From JACDQM01 sp044373315 (lineage in GTDB: Bacteria > Pseudomonadota > Gammaproteobacteria > Burkholderiales > Burkholderiaceae_C): a stretch of 64,000 nt of DNA. The stretch spans positions 1 through 64,000 of the forward strand of contig NZ_JBILQK010000005.1 in the NCBI RefSeq assembly GCF_044373315.1, in the 5' to 3' direction. The notes under the pieces were generated by a model. It was not told the origin of the DNA. It did no database searches and saw nothing but the letters and a program-made list of their open reading frames with translations. Of the stretch, positions 40,404 to 48,425 are shown piece after piece. A program made the translations under genes and the position numbers. Position 1 is the stretch's first letter. Every line of letters starts with the position of its first letter.

Positions 40404-40499
40404 GCATGCGGCCGGCAGCAGCGGCGGCGGCCGCACGCCCATCTCCAGGCTCAGCTCTTCACGACACAACGTCTTGACGCTTCACAGCTAGGCCGCACT

Positions 40500-41021
40500 T
40501 TACGCACAGGAGAAGACGAGCAAGTCTTCCGGCTGCCACACATGGCCCGCCCACGATGTATAGCCACGGAGCCAAAGCTTGCCTTCGACTCGGCGCAGGT
40601 AGAAGCCTTTCGGAACTTCGTCATCGTCGCAAAGCGGCTGTAAGATGACCGTGATGGAGCCTGGTGGCGCCCTGTGCTTGGTATGTGGGAAACCTATGGC
40701 ACCTTCGTCTTGATCCAGTAGCAGGAGCCTCAAATGCGGTGCCAACTCCAGCGGACAGCATGAGAGCCCGCGCTCTGCCGCGGCGGCCATGATCTCGAAC
40801 ATGACACCCCCTCGCTCCAGCCCAAGGCCAGCAACGCTGACTTGACGTACGTGAACCACCTCAGGGTGCAGAGCAGTGCGGAATCTCTCATCTGAGAACA
40901 ATTCATACCCCGCAGAGTTAACCTCAATTTCCGCTGCAGCAAGGCGCTCCAGAAGCGCACTCTTGGTGATGCCGCCAATACTTACCGCTTGGCATGGAAG
41001 TGAAGACTTAGCTAACAGCAT
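40500..41021 (-). CDS. Conserved hypothetical protein
   Basis: This 173-residue protein includes 'ISIGGITKSALLERLAAAEI'-like text (here VSIGGITKSALLERL), 'FRTALHPEVVHVRQVSVAGL', 'CPLELAPHLRLLLLDQDEG', 'HRAPPGSITVI' and 'DDDEVPKGFYLRRVEGKLWL'. I have the impression of a widespread family sometimes mislabelled helicase, but I cannot name a domain. It has no signal peptide or membrane segment. It is one of three same-strand genes in a lower-GC block with palindromic spacers. It may be a cassette gene or a toxin-antitoxin component, but there is no direct evidence. Confidence 0.65.
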   Translation of the reverse strand: MLLAKSSLPCQAVSIGGITKSALLERLAAAEIEVNSAGYELFSDERFRTALHPEVVHVRQVSVAGLGLERGGVMFEIMAAAAERGLSCCPLELAPHLRLLLLDQDEGAIGFPHTKHRAPPGSITVILQPLCDDDEVPKGFYLRRVEGKLWLRGYTSWAGHVWQPEDLLVFSCA

Positions 41022-41048
41022 GAAAGAGCGGCGCGACGCTTCCGTGCG

Positions 41049-41174
41049 ACATGACGTTTGAGCTGAGGGGAGAGCGTAGGCATGGCGCTTGGCCCGCCGG
41101 GCGGATGATTTGCCACACCGGTAGGCGGGCCACGTGTCATGCCGGTGCGCGCCCCCTCGAGAGAAGGGTTATGC
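41049..41174 (-). repeat. Imperfect palindrome, attC-like spacer 1
   Basis: The segment between the nucleotidyltransferase stop and the next gene folds into an extended imperfect hairpin. On the minus strand GAGGGG, GGCATG and GGCCCGCC pair in order with GGCGGGCC, CATGCC and CCCCTC, separated by symmetrical mismatched loops. The outer ends are GCATAAC (41168-41174, overlapping the stop codon) and GTCATGT (41049-41055). Length and bulged architecture resemble integron attC sites, though the ends depart from the consensus GTTRRRY. Confidence 0.45.
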
Positions 41175-41768
41175 CTCATTGAACTTCCGCCGCTCCTTCA
41201 ACTGCTCGCCGAGTGATTGCAAAAACAGGGTTGCGTGCGCAACTTCACCCCTCTGCAGCCACTTCATGCAACTGAAGAGTTCCCAGACGAGACCGGCGTC
41301 ACCATTCACGTACGGTTTCACTGTCTTCCGACCGATCGGCTTGTCTTCGGAGATTCTCGATTCAAGGTACTCGTATCGGTTAACCACTTCCAAGAACGGC
41401 GGTCGCAGGCGCATTCGAGTGGCAGGCTCAATGACATGAATCTCGTACGAGGACCAGTCCTCCAGAATGACTTTCTCGTAGAGACTGCACGCGTCGTGTT
41501 GACCGGTAAGCCGATGCACGACCGGCGCGTCAGCCGCTATCACTGTGAGGATGTTCAGAATGGCTTGCGCGGCGCCCGCTTCGCAGTACACGAGAAGATC
41601 GGCATCGGACATCCGATCTGCGTTGCCTGCTGCGAGCGAGCCTACAACTGCTGCACCAAGGCAGCGCGGGTCGTCGGACAGTACTCGTTGGAGGCGAGCG
41701 AGCAATCCGTGCTGACGGGAAAGAGACGGGTTTCCGGCGATGGAACGGAGTGAGGCGATGGTTGGCAT
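41169..41768 (-). CDS. Nucleotidyltransferase-fold protein
   Basis: This 199-residue protein has the pol-beta nucleotidyltransferase signature 'VVGSLAAGNADRMSDADLLVY', read as GS followed by D-x-D, at about residues 42-62. 'SYEIHVIEPATRMRLRPPFL' may hold the third acidic residue. The C-terminal half is helical. Such domains occur in antibiotic adenylyltransferases and in MNT-type antitoxin/toxin pairs. No HEPN partner is adjacent. GC content is near 52%, far below the flanking genes, so horizontal origin is likely. Confidence 0.75.
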   Translation of the reverse strand: MPTIASLRSIAGNPSLSRQHGLLARLQRVLSDDPRCLGAAVVGSLAAGNADRMSDADLLVYCEAGAAQAILNILTVIAADAPVVHRLTGQHDACSLYEKVILEDWSSYEIHVIEPATRMRLRPPFLEVVNRYEYLESRISEDKPIGRKTVKPYVNGDAGLVWELFSCMKWLQRGEVAHATLFLQSLGEQLKERRKFNEA

Positions 41769-41822
41769 GAGGACGAACTTTGAAGCTAAGCAGACTGCGT
41801 AGCCGTCCGCTGCAATGCCCGG
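41769..41822 (-). repeat. Short imperfect palindrome between cassette-like genes
   Basis: On the minus strand GCTAA, GCAG and GAC pair with GTC, TGC and TTAGC in an interrupted hairpin directly after the stop of the LprI-like gene. It starts GGCTAAC, close to the attC end consensus, but the other end (CTTAGCT) is poor. It could equally be a transcription attenuator without a T run. Confidence 0.3.
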
Positions 41823-42215
41823 TTAGCCACCTTGCCACTCCCCGGCTGCAAGCTCCTTGATGCGCTGCTCCGTCCTCTCGCGCATACACCCGAGGTAGAT
41901 GACATTTCTAATCGTACCGCCGGCGAAGACTTGGTACTTGGCCTTGCAGTCTGCATCTCGGAATTCGACCCAACGGCGTTGCGCTTTCACCAGGAGTGCC
42001 CGCGGCGTTTCACCGGACGTGCCAGGCTCGTTCGCCGACGGCACGACCTGCAAGGCCGCCTGATAGGCCGCATTGAGCAACTTGTCCTGCTGCTCGAACT
42101 GCTGCTTCGCGCACTGATTGACTTCACTCGTATTGGCCTGGGTCACACACGGATCGCCTGCGCGCGCAGCGCTGGTGACTACCAAGGCCATCAGAATCAC
42201 GAAAAGTATCTTCAT
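41823..42215 (-). CDS. LprI-like (DUF1311) secreted protein
   Basis: This 130-residue protein has a signal peptide (MKILFVILMALVVTSAARAG). The mature domain contains 'DPCVTQANTSEVNQCAKQQF', 'LNAAYQAALQ', 'LVKAQRRWVEFRDADCKAKY' and 'YLGCMRERTEQRIKEL', with four conserved cysteines. This is the LprI/DUF1311 family, which includes a lysozyme inhibitor. It would act in the periplasm. It is the first gene of the lower-GC same-strand block and begins shortly after a palindrome ending GTTATGC. The ATG at 42215 is followed by a standard signal sequence. Confidence 0.85.
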   Translation of the reverse strand: MKILFVILMALVVTSAARAGDPCVTQANTSEVNQCAKQQFEQQDKLLNAAYQAALQVVPSANEPGTSGETPRALLVKAQRRWVEFRDADCKAKYQVFAGGTIRNVIYLGCMRERTEQRIKELAAGEWQGG

Positions 42216-42238
42216 GGTTGCTAACGTCGGCCGATGCT

Positions 42239-42279
42239 GCATAACTTGGGACGGTGGCGTCCCCCTAAGTGCTTAATGC
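42239..42279 (-). repeat. Imperfect palindrome, attC-like spacer 3
   Basis: The stem GGGACG/CGTCCC (42248-42253 with 42258-42263) has a GTGG loop and is extended by CTT/AAG and by GCAT/ATGC arms with unpaired bases on one strand only. One-sided bulges are a hallmark of attC sites. On the minus strand it ends GTTATGC, the exact complement of the GCATAAC that starts spacer 1. The LprI-like gene starts 23 bases later. Confidence 0.45.
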
Positions 42280-42611
42280 ACGGGGCTTTCCTTTCGCTTG
42301 ACTGTATGTTTATGCAGTACTAAATTTGCCTGCAAATCCGGCAGTTTGGTACACCGACTTCGGTGTCTTTCCGGAGCGCAGTAAAACTGCATGTTGCCAC
42401 GACTCGGCGGGTTAGCAGCAGCATGCAAACACCTGCTCCCGATGATCCGCACCGTGTGCTGACAATAGGCGGAAAGGCGGGGCACAGCCGCTTGGATTCA
42501 CTGCCCGGACCGGCTGCGCCGCATGGCGGATCGTGGTGAACTGCCGCTCTCAGCCTTGAACTGGCGTAGCCCGCAGTCGGCCGAACTTCCGCTCCTGGCG
42601 GAGAGGCGCGC
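42280..42611. other. Non-coding, low-GC stretch with small hairpins
   Basis: No gene is evident in this interval. It has a relatively AT-rich section (42295-42400). It contains two short hairpins, ACACCG-actt-CGGTGT (about 42350-42365) and GCAGT-aaa-ACTGC (about 42377-42391). It may be decayed cassette DNA or the regulatory region of the LprI-like gene. Confidence 0.45.
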
Positions 42612-43799
42612 CTAGCTCCGGCCCGCGACACCTTCCTCCCGCAGCAACCACACCAGCAGCCCCGCCCCGAGCCCCAGTACAGCCGCGGTGGTCCATAACG
42701 CGCCCGTGTAGCTGCCGCTGGCCTGCGCCATCGCGCCGGCCAGAGCCGGGGCGCTGACCTGGGCGGCGCCATAGCTGAGTGTGAGCCGCGCCATCGCCTT
42801 GCCGGGGTTGGCGGGCGAGCGGCGGCCCACGAGCGCCAGCGTCAGGCTGACGATGCCGATGAAGGTGGCGCCATAGAGCAAGGCGCCGCACAAGGCGGCC
42901 GCCAGTCCGTTGGACCAGGCCGGCAGCAGCACCGAGACCAGCTGCAGCAGCATGGCCAGCAGCAGCGCCTGCAGATCGCCGATGCGGCGTGCGATGAAGT
43001 CCCAGATGAAGACGGCCGGCGTCGCGGCCAGGCCCACCAGCAGCCAGGCCCAGGGCCCCTGTCCGGCCAGCAGCGGCTGGCGTTCAACGATGGCGACGGT
43101 GAAGGTGGCGCTGATGACAAAGCCCCAGCCGGCGCAGAAATACATCGCCATCATCTGCAGAATCCAGCGCCGCGCCGGCAGCACGACCGCACTCGCCGCA
43201 GCAGCGGTGGGCGGCACCGGCGGGCGCCAGGCCCAGGCCGGCAGCAGCGCCAATGCGCCGATCAGCACAAAGCCCCACCAGTGGCCGCGCCAGTCCAGGC
43301 CCAGGCGGTCCATCAGCATGGCGCCCAGCGCCGAGACCACGATGCCCAGGCCCAGGCCGGTGAAGTACAGGCCAAGCTCCGGCCGCCGGCCATGCCGCAT
43401 CAGCCAGCCCAGCACCAGGCCCGAACCCAGCAGCATGCCGGCCGCACCCGCCAGCCCGCCCAGATAGCGCGACAGCGCCCAGACCCAGACGTTGCCACTC
43501 AAGCCCATCAGCGCGGTGCTCAGAAGGCCGATCAGCAGGCCGACGCTGTAGAGACGGCGGCGCCACAGCGGGCTTTCCAGCCAGGCGGCGAGCAAGGCGC
43601 CGCTCATATAGCCCATGTAGTTGGTCGCGGCCAGCCAGCCGGCAGCCAGATCCGACAGGCCAGCCTGCTGCTGCATCAGCGGCAGCAAGGGGGTGTAGGC
43701 AAAGCGCGCCACGCCGATGCACAGCACCAGCGCCAGGATTCCGCCGGTGATGACCTGCCAGGCCTGCAGGCCAGCGTCGGGAGAGAGTTTCGTCGTCAC
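42612..43799 (-). CDS. MFS transporter, YbfB/YjiJ type
   Basis: This 395-residue protein has twelve hydrophobic helices. The first contains 'ILALVLCIGVARFAYTPLLP', the signature of the YbfB/YjiJ MFS group. 'GWLAATNYMGYMSGALLAAW' and 'ALSRYLGGLAGAAGMLLGSG' are also typical. Transport direction and substrate are unknown; small-molecule export is common in this group. It stands alone, with the lower-GC block downstream and the divergent mtfA gene upstream. Confidence 0.92.
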   Translation of the reverse strand: MTTKLSPDAGLQAWQVITGGILALVLCIGVARFAYTPLLPLMQQQAGLSDLAAGWLAATNYMGYMSGALLAAWLESPLWRRRLYSVGLLIGLLSTALMGLSGNVWVWALSRYLGGLAGAAGMLLGSGLVLGWLMRHGRRPELGLYFTGLGLGIVVSALGAMLMDRLGLDWRGHWWGFVLIGALALLPAWAWRPPVPPTAAAASAVVLPARRWILQMMAMYFCAGWGFVISATFTVAIVERQPLLAGQGPWAWLLVGLAATPAVFIWDFIARRIGDLQALLLAMLLQLVSVLLPAWSNGLAAALCGALLYGATFIGIVSLTLALVGRRSPANPGKAMARLTLSYGAAQVSAPALAGAMAQASGSYTGALWTTAAVLGLGAGLLVWLLREEGVAGRS

Positions 43800-43939
43800 C
43801 GGACAAGGGTAGCGGCCTCACGCTTCAGCAGGCTGACAGCGCGTCGCAGGGCATTCCCTAGGAATCAGCGGCCCCGGGCTTGAATTCGCTCAGCCCTCGC
43901 CCATCTGACACCCGATCAACTCCTCTCCGGAAAGCCTTC

Positions 43940-44758
43940 ATGGCCCTGCTTATCGTCGTCGCGCTGGCCCTGGCCCTGATCGGCTGGCTACTGGGCCAGC
44001 CGCTGTGGCGGCGGCGCCGGCGTCAGCGTCTGCAGCAGCAACCTTTTCCGCTGGCCTGGCGGCGCATCCTGCGGCGGCGGGTGCCGATGGTGCAAAAGCT
44101 GCCGGCCGGCCAGCAGCTGCGGCTGAAACAGCTGATCCAGGTTTTTCTGGCCGAGAAGCCCATCATCGGCTGTGCCGGCATGGAGATCGACGACGAGGTG
44201 CGCGTCACGATTGCCGCGCAGGCCTGCCTGCCGCTGCTAGGCGATGCACGCGGCTTCTATCCCAAGCTGAGCCAGGTGCTGGTCTATCCGGGGGCTTTCG
44301 TGGTCGAGCGCGCGGCGCCCGGCCCGGCTGGCGTGCAGATGGAACAGCGCCGCCTGCTGACCGGCGAATCATGGAGCCAGGGTCAGGTGGTGCTGTCCTG
44401 GCAGGACGTGCTGCAGGGCGCGGCCGATCCAGGCGATGGACACAACGTCGTGATCCACGAGTTCGCCCATCAGTTGGACCAGGTCAAGGGACATGCCAAT
44501 GGCGCGCCACCGCTGCCGGGGCGCCAGGCCTACCGACGCTGGTCAAGCGTGATGCAGAGGGAATTCGATGCGCTGCGCGAACGCGCGGCGCTGGGCCTGC
44601 CGAGCCTGCTGAGCGACTACGGCGCCACCGACCCGGCCGAGTTCTTTGCGGTGGCCAGCGAGGTGTTCTTCGAGTGCCCGAAGGCCATGGCAGAGCAGCA
44701 TCCCGCGCTCTACCAGGAGTTGGCACGCTACTACCGGGTCGAACCCATCAGCTGGTAG
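43940..44758 (+). CDS. mtfA: MtfA-like zinc peptidase (M90)
   Basis: This 272-residue protein has an N-terminal hydrophobic helix ('MALLIVVALALALIGWLLG'), a basic linker and then a M90 peptidase domain. The metal site is 'VVIHEFAHQLDQVKGHANG'; 'LVYPGAFVVERAA', 'LLSDYGATDPAEFFAVASEV' and 'FFECPKAMAEQHPALY' are conserved in MtfA. E. coli MtfA modulates the glucose PTS by binding the repressor Mlc, and also has aminopeptidase activity. The membrane helix here is an addition to the E. coli form. I chose the ATG at 43940 with GGAAAG upstream over the TTG at 43880. Confidence 0.9.
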   Translation: MALLIVVALALALIGWLLGQPLWRRRRRQRLQQQPFPLAWRRILRRRVPMVQKLPAGQQLRLKQLIQVFLAEKPIIGCAGMEIDDEVRVTIAAQACLPLLGDARGFYPKLSQVLVYPGAFVVERAAPGPAGVQMEQRRLLTGESWSQGQVVLSWQDVLQGAADPGDGHNVVIHEFAHQLDQVKGHANGAPPLPGRQAYRRWSSVMQREFDALRERAALGLPSLLSDYGATDPAEFFAVASEVFFECPKAMAEQHPALYQELARYYRVEPISW

Positions 44759-44774
44759 CGCGCCTGCGCGAACA

Positions 44775-45041
44775 TCAACGGCGATAGTTGCTGTTGTTGT
44801 TGGTCGGCATCGGTCCGCGACGCTCGATGTGGCGGAAAGTGATGCGGCCCTTGCTCAGGTCATAGGGCGACAGTTCCAGCGACACCTTGTCACCCGCCAG
44901 GATGCGGATGTGGTTCTTCTTCATCTTGCCCGAGGTGTAGGCAATCAGCTTGTGGCCGTTTTCAAGCGTGACACGAAAGCGCGTGTCGGGCAGCACTTCG
45001 TCTACCTGGCCTTGCATTTCAATGAGTTCTTCTTTTGCCAT
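44775..45041 (-). CDS. infA: Translation initiation factor IF-1
   Basis: This 88-residue protein matches IF-1: 'MAKEELIEMQGQVDEVLPDT', 'FRVTLENGHKLIAYTSGKMK', 'IRILAGDKVSLELSPYDLSK' and 'GRITFRH' form the OB fold that occupies the ribosomal A site. A C-terminal tail (IERRGPMPTNNNSNYRR) extends beyond the 72-residue canonical protein. Betaproteobacteria often carry two infA genes, and this looks like the longer one outside the ribosomal operon. GGAG lies nine bases before the ATG. Confidence 0.95.
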   Translation of the reverse strand: MAKEELIEMQGQVDEVLPDTRFRVTLENGHKLIAYTSGKMKKNHIRILAGDKVSLELSPYDLSKGRITFRHIERRGPMPTNNNSNYRR

Positions 45042-45093
45042 CCGGGTGCTCCAGTCCTTGTGCGCACCCGGTCATGAAACGCCCGGCACGCTG

Positions 45094-45129
45094 AAAAACA
45101 AAACCGCCACAGCGCAGGCACTGGGGCGG
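45094..45129 (-). terminator. Rho-independent terminator after the CBS gene
   Basis: On the minus strand CCGCC...GGCGG encloses CAG/CTG pairs and is followed by TTTTGTTTTT. It ends the CBS-domain gene transcript just before the infA promoter region. Confidence 0.85.
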
Positions 45130-45151
45130 CAACAGCGGGCATTCTAACCGA

Positions 45152-45850
45152 TCATGACCAGAGATCGAGTGGCGCCTCCCGGGTCATGGCGCGCAGCAGG
45201 TCGGTGCGTGACAAAAAGCCCAGCAGCCGGCCCTCGTCCGACAGCACCGGCAGCCCGGGCAGCTGCAGGTCCAGCATCAGCTGGGCAGCCTCGCGCAGGG
45301 GCGAGTCCGGCAGCGCCGCCGGCACCGGCGACCACATCAGCTCGCTGACCGGCTGGGCCAGGCGCGCGCTCCAGGCCAGCGCACTGGGCAGATCGGCCGG
45401 CATCATCTCCTCGCGCATCAGCGCCGAGCGCCCGATCAGACCCACCAGCTGGCCCTGCGCGCCGACCACCGGCGCCTGGCCGATGCCGGCTTGCGCCAGC
45501 ACGCCCCAGGCCTCTCGCAGGGTGGCCGTCACCGGCACCGTGATCAGCTTGCGGCTCATCAGCTCGCCCACCCGGGCGATGGCATGCCGTGCTGCCGCCG
45601 CGCCTGCGCCTTGCTGGGCCTGCGCATAGGCAGCCAGCGCCTGGCGGGGCCCGCTTTCGCCGAGCAGGCCAGCGTGGCCACCGGCCTCACCCTCGCGGCG
45701 AGACAGCGACACTGCAGCAGACTCCTCGACCTCCTGCCCGATGGCTGCCACAGCACGCAGCCGGGCAACGGCCTTGACCTCGGCCAGATCGCGCACCTGC
45801 TCCAGCGGACCGTTGTAGAGCCGCCCCTGGATTCCATACACCGAGAACAT
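45152..45850 (-). CDS. CBS-domain protein
   Basis: This 232-residue protein starts with the conserved 'MFSVYGIQGRLYNGPLEQV'. A variable region and two CBS domains follow: 'VGELMSRKLITVPVTATLRE' through 'GQLVGLIGRSALM' and 'VSELMWSPVPAALPDSPLRE' through 'GRLLGFLSRTDLLRAM'. The family is common in betaproteobacteria. It probably senses adenosyl nucleotides, but its partner is unknown. I chose the ATG at 45850 because the family begins there; an ATG at 45871 would add seven residues. A strong terminator follows. Confidence 0.85.
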   Translation of the reverse strand: MFSVYGIQGRLYNGPLEQVRDLAEVKAVARLRAVAAIGQEVEESAAVSLSRREGEAGGHAGLLGESGPRQALAAYAQAQQGAGAAAARHAIARVGELMSRKLITVPVTATLREAWGVLAQAGIGQAPVVGAQGQLVGLIGRSALMREEMMPADLPSALAWSARLAQPVSELMWSPVPAALPDSPLREAAQLMLDLQLPGLPVLSDEGRLLGFLSRTDLLRAMTREAPLDLWS

Positions 45851-45967
45851 GATGGCCGCCGCCTTTCCCATGCAGTCGAAGCCGCGCAAGCATGACACAG
45901 GCCCCAGCATGGGCACAATGCGGGCCTGTCCGCCTTTCACCGCCCTTCACCGCCATCTGGCGCCTCA

Positions 45968-46195
45968 GTGATGACGCATCGCCCCCTGCTCACCCTTGTT
46001 CTTGCCCTGCCGCTGCTGCTGTCACTGCAGGCTTGCGCTGTGGTGTCGGTGGCCGGCGCGGCCGCCGGTGCGGCCATCTCGGTCACGGGCGCGGTGGTCA
46101 GCACCACGGTCAAGGTGGGCGGCAAGGTGGTTGAGAAGACCATCGACGCGGTCACACCCTCACCGAGCACACCTGCCGCGCCCGCACAGCCCTGA
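45968..46195 (+). CDS. Small lipoprotein, function unknown
   Basis: This 75-residue protein has a lipoprotein signal ending in 'LLLSLQAC', so Cys is the first mature residue. The mature part repeats Val/Ala/Gly-rich motifs ('VVSVAGAAAGAAISVTGAVV', 'TTVKVGGKVVEKTIDAV') and ends in a Pro/Ala/Ser tail. Similar small lipoproteins are widespread in Burkholderiales, with unknown roles. It starts with GTG at 45968 or ATG at 45971. Confidence 0.75.
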   Translation: MMTHRPLLTLVLALPLLLSLQACAVVSVAGAAAGAAISVTGAVVSTTVKVGGKVVEKTIDAVTPSPSTPAAPAQP

Positions 46196-46211
46196 TAGGC
46201 AGCCGAGAGGA

Positions 46212-46691
46212 CTACCCAGCCTGGGCGAGAAAGGCGTCGATGGCGGCCTCCGCCTCGGTCTGGGAATCGAACACCTGCACCTGCAGGCCATGGGTCTTCA
46301 TGATCTTGGACCAGACCGGCAACATCAGCAGTCGCGCTTCAATCCCCTCAGGCACCGTCCAGACATGCAGGGTCTGCGCCGGCAGCGAATGGGCTGCACG
46401 CCCCATCAACTCGTCAAACACTTTCAGCGCATCGGGCGATGTCAGCATGGACTCAGCCCATATCGAGTGCACGGCCAGCGCACCGTCACCCGCCCAGTCG
46501 GCCAGGTTCTGGCGCCACATCGCGGCATAGGCCAGCATGAACTCCGTGTTGAACGGACCTGTGGCCTGCCCGGTGACGATGGCGCCCTGCTTGCGAATTT
46601 CCATCGTCCCGTGCGGCGTGAAGCCAGTCTGGGCATAGCTGCCAGCTTCCGCGCGTGTCAGGCCCTCGGATCCCTTTCTCTGATCATTCAT
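46212..46691 (-). CDS. Conserved hypothetical protein (SpoIIAA/STAS-like)
   Basis: This 159-residue protein contains 'GSYAQTGFTPHGTMEIRKQG', 'AIVTGQATGPFNTEFMLAYA', 'AVHSIWAESMLTSPDALKVF' and 'QVFDSQTEAEAAIDAFLAQA'. The alternating strand-helix order is reminiscent of SpoIIAA-like (STAS) folds, but I cannot assign a family with confidence. There is no signal peptide. It converges with the small lipoprotein gene. Confidence 0.6.
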   Translation of the reverse strand: MNDQRKGSEGLTRAEAGSYAQTGFTPHGTMEIRKQGAIVTGQATGPFNTEFMLAYAAMWRQNLADWAGDGALAVHSIWAESMLTSPDALKVFDELMGRAAHSLPAQTLHVWTVPEGIEARLLMLPVWSKIMKTHGLQVQVFDSQTEAEAAIDAFLAQAG

Positions 46692-46758
46692 CTTCTGATG
46701 CCCTCCTGGCGCCAGCCCGAACCCTCAACGACAGCGCTGACGATGGCCTGACAAGAGC

Positions 46759-47652
46759 CTATCTGCTTTTGAGCAAGGCTTCGAGCCGTGCCAGCGTCTG
46801 GGCATCCAGCCGCTGGCTTTCGGACGCCAGGACCAGCTGCCGGCGTGACAGCTCGCGGTAGAACTGCCCATGGGACGCACCGAGCGCATCGAAGGCCTGC
46901 AGGTGACGCGCCACCACACCCAGATCGCCGCGCGAGATCGGCCCGGCCAAGGCCTGCGCCAGACCCTTGGCCTCGGCGGCATCCAGCGTGCCGCGGGCCA
47001 GCGGCAACAAGGATCGCAAGGCCTGCTCGCGGGGCAGGCCGATGGCCTCCCAGACCAGGGCCGCCTCGTCGAGCATCGACAGCAGAAAGCTCGCCGCAAA
47101 GCTGGCAGCACCGTGATAGGCCGCACGCGTGCCGGGGCGCAGCGCCAGAGGCTGCAGGCCCAGCAGTGCGGCCAGCGCGTGCAGCTCGTCAGCCAGCCCA
47201 CCCTCGGCCTCGATCGCCACCGTGCTGCCGGGCAGCAGCGCTAGCGCGCGCTCGGGGTCGGAAAAAATCTGCAGCGGATGGAAGCCGCCCACCAGCGCGC
47301 CCCGCTCTTGCGCAGCCGCCAGCGCCGCGAGCTCGGTGGCACCGCTGCAATGCACCACGCGCTGCCCCGGACGCCAGCGCAGCGCGGACGCTGTCGCCGC
47401 AATGGCGTCATCGGGCACCGTCAGGAAGACCAGCTCGGCCGCAGCGGCTGCCTCCTCGATGGGCAGCGCCGCGCAAGCCGGCAGCCGAGCCGCAAGCGCC
47501 TGCGCGGCCGGCATCGAGCGGCTGGCCACCGCGACGATCTGGCAGCCCTGCGCGGCCAGCGCGCGCGCCAGCGTCTGGCCCAGGCGGCCGGCGCCGACGA
47601 TGGCTATTCGCAAGGACTGCGGATGCGGGCGCGGATTCACCGGCTCGGCCAT
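46759..47652 (-). CDS. Rossmann-fold/DUF2520 oxidoreductase-like protein
   Basis: This 297-residue protein has an N-terminal NAD(P)-binding domain ('LRIAIVGAGRLGQTLARALA', about 14-33; 'LVFLTVPDDAIAATASAL'; 'VVHCSGATELAAL') and the DUF2520 C-domain ('FHPLQIFSDPERALALL', 'AAYHGAASFAASFLLSMLDE', 'PLARGTLDAAEAKGLAQAL'). It resembles pyrroline-5-carboxylate reductase and ketopantoate reductase-like proteins of unknown substrate. The FKBP gene lies upstream on the same strand. Confidence 0.88.
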   Translation of the reverse strand: MAEPVNPRPHPQSLRIAIVGAGRLGQTLARALAAQGCQIVAVASRSMPAAQALAARLPACAALPIEEAAAAAELVFLTVPDDAIAATASALRWRPGQRVVHCSGATELAALAAAQERGALVGGFHPLQIFSDPERALALLPGSTVAIEAEGGLADELHALAALLGLQPLALRPGTRAAYHGAASFAASFLLSMLDEAALVWEAIGLPREQALRSLLPLARGTLDAAEAKGLAQALAGPISRGDLGVVARHLQAFDALGASHGQFYRELSRRQLVLASESQRLDAQTLARLEALLKSR

Positions 47653-47702
47653 GTCGCTTGCCAGTGCCTTGCTTCGCCTAAACCGCGCGCGGGCTCAGCC
47701 GA

Positions 47703-48425
47703 TCAGACGGCCAGCAGCTCCACCTCGAACAGCAGCACGGCATTGGGCGGAATCACGCCGCCGGCGCCGTATTCGCCATAGCCCAGCTCAGGCGGGATCA
47801 CCAGCATGCGGGTGCCGCCGATCTTCATGCCGGCCACGCCCTCGTCCCAGCCCTGGATCACCTCGCCGCCGCCCAGGCGGAAGCGGAAGGGATCACGACG
47901 GTCCTTGCTGGAATCGAACTTCTTGCCGCGCGCGCCGTCCTTGTAGAGCCAGCCGGTGTAATGCACGGTGACGCGCTGGCCCTTGGTGGCCTCGGCGCCA
48001 CTGCCTTCCACGGTGTCCTGGTACTTCAGGCCGCTGGCGGTTTCCTGCAGATTCAGGTGCACGGCCTCGGGGCCACCGGAAACACCCAGCAGCTTGACCT
48101 CGAACTTCAGCGTCGCATTGGGTGGAATCACGCCGCCTGCGCCGCGCGCGCCGTAGCCCAGCTGCGGCGGGATCAGCAGCACGCGGGTGCCGCCGACCTT
48201 CATGCCCTGCACGCCTTCATCCCAGCCGCGGATCACCATGCCGCCGTCGAGCTCGAAGTCGAAGGGCTCGCCGCGGTCCAGGCTGGAGTCGAACTTGGCG
48301 CCCTGCTGGCCGTCCTTGTAGAGCCAGCCGGTGTAGTGGACCGACACGTCCTGGCCGGCCTTGGCTTCGGCGCCTTCGCCGACGACCGTGTCTTCGTACT
48401 GCAGGCCGCTGGAGGTGGTGTTCAT
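47703..48425 (-). CDS. Peptidyl-prolyl isomerase with two FKBP domains
   Basis: This 240-residue protein contains two nearly repeated FKBP domains. The first (about 1-112) has 'VSVHYTGWLYKDGQQGAKFD', 'VIRGWDEGVQGMKVGGTRVL' and 'IPPQLGYGARGAGGVIPPNA'. The second (about 126-240) has 'VTVHYTGWLYKDGARGKKFD', 'VIQGWDEGVAGMKIGGTRML' and 'IPPELGYGEYGAGGVIPPNA'. Each keeps the Tyr, Trp, Asp and Phe positions of the proline pocket, so both may be active. Bacterial stand-alone FKBPs of this type usually have one domain of about 115 residues. The gene overlaps the GluQ-RS stop by ATGA. Confidence 0.93.
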   Translation of the reverse strand: MNTTSSGLQYEDTVVGEGAEAKAGQDVSVHYTGWLYKDGQQGAKFDSSLDRGEPFDFELDGGMVIRGWDEGVQGMKVGGTRVLLIPPQLGYGARGAGGVIPPNATLKFEVKLLGVSGGPEAVHLNLQETASGLKYQDTVEGSGAEATKGQRVTVHYTGWLYKDGARGKKFDSSKDRRDPFRFRLGGGEVIQGWDEGVAGMKIGGTRMLVIPPELGYGEYGAGGVIPPNAVLLFEVELLAV

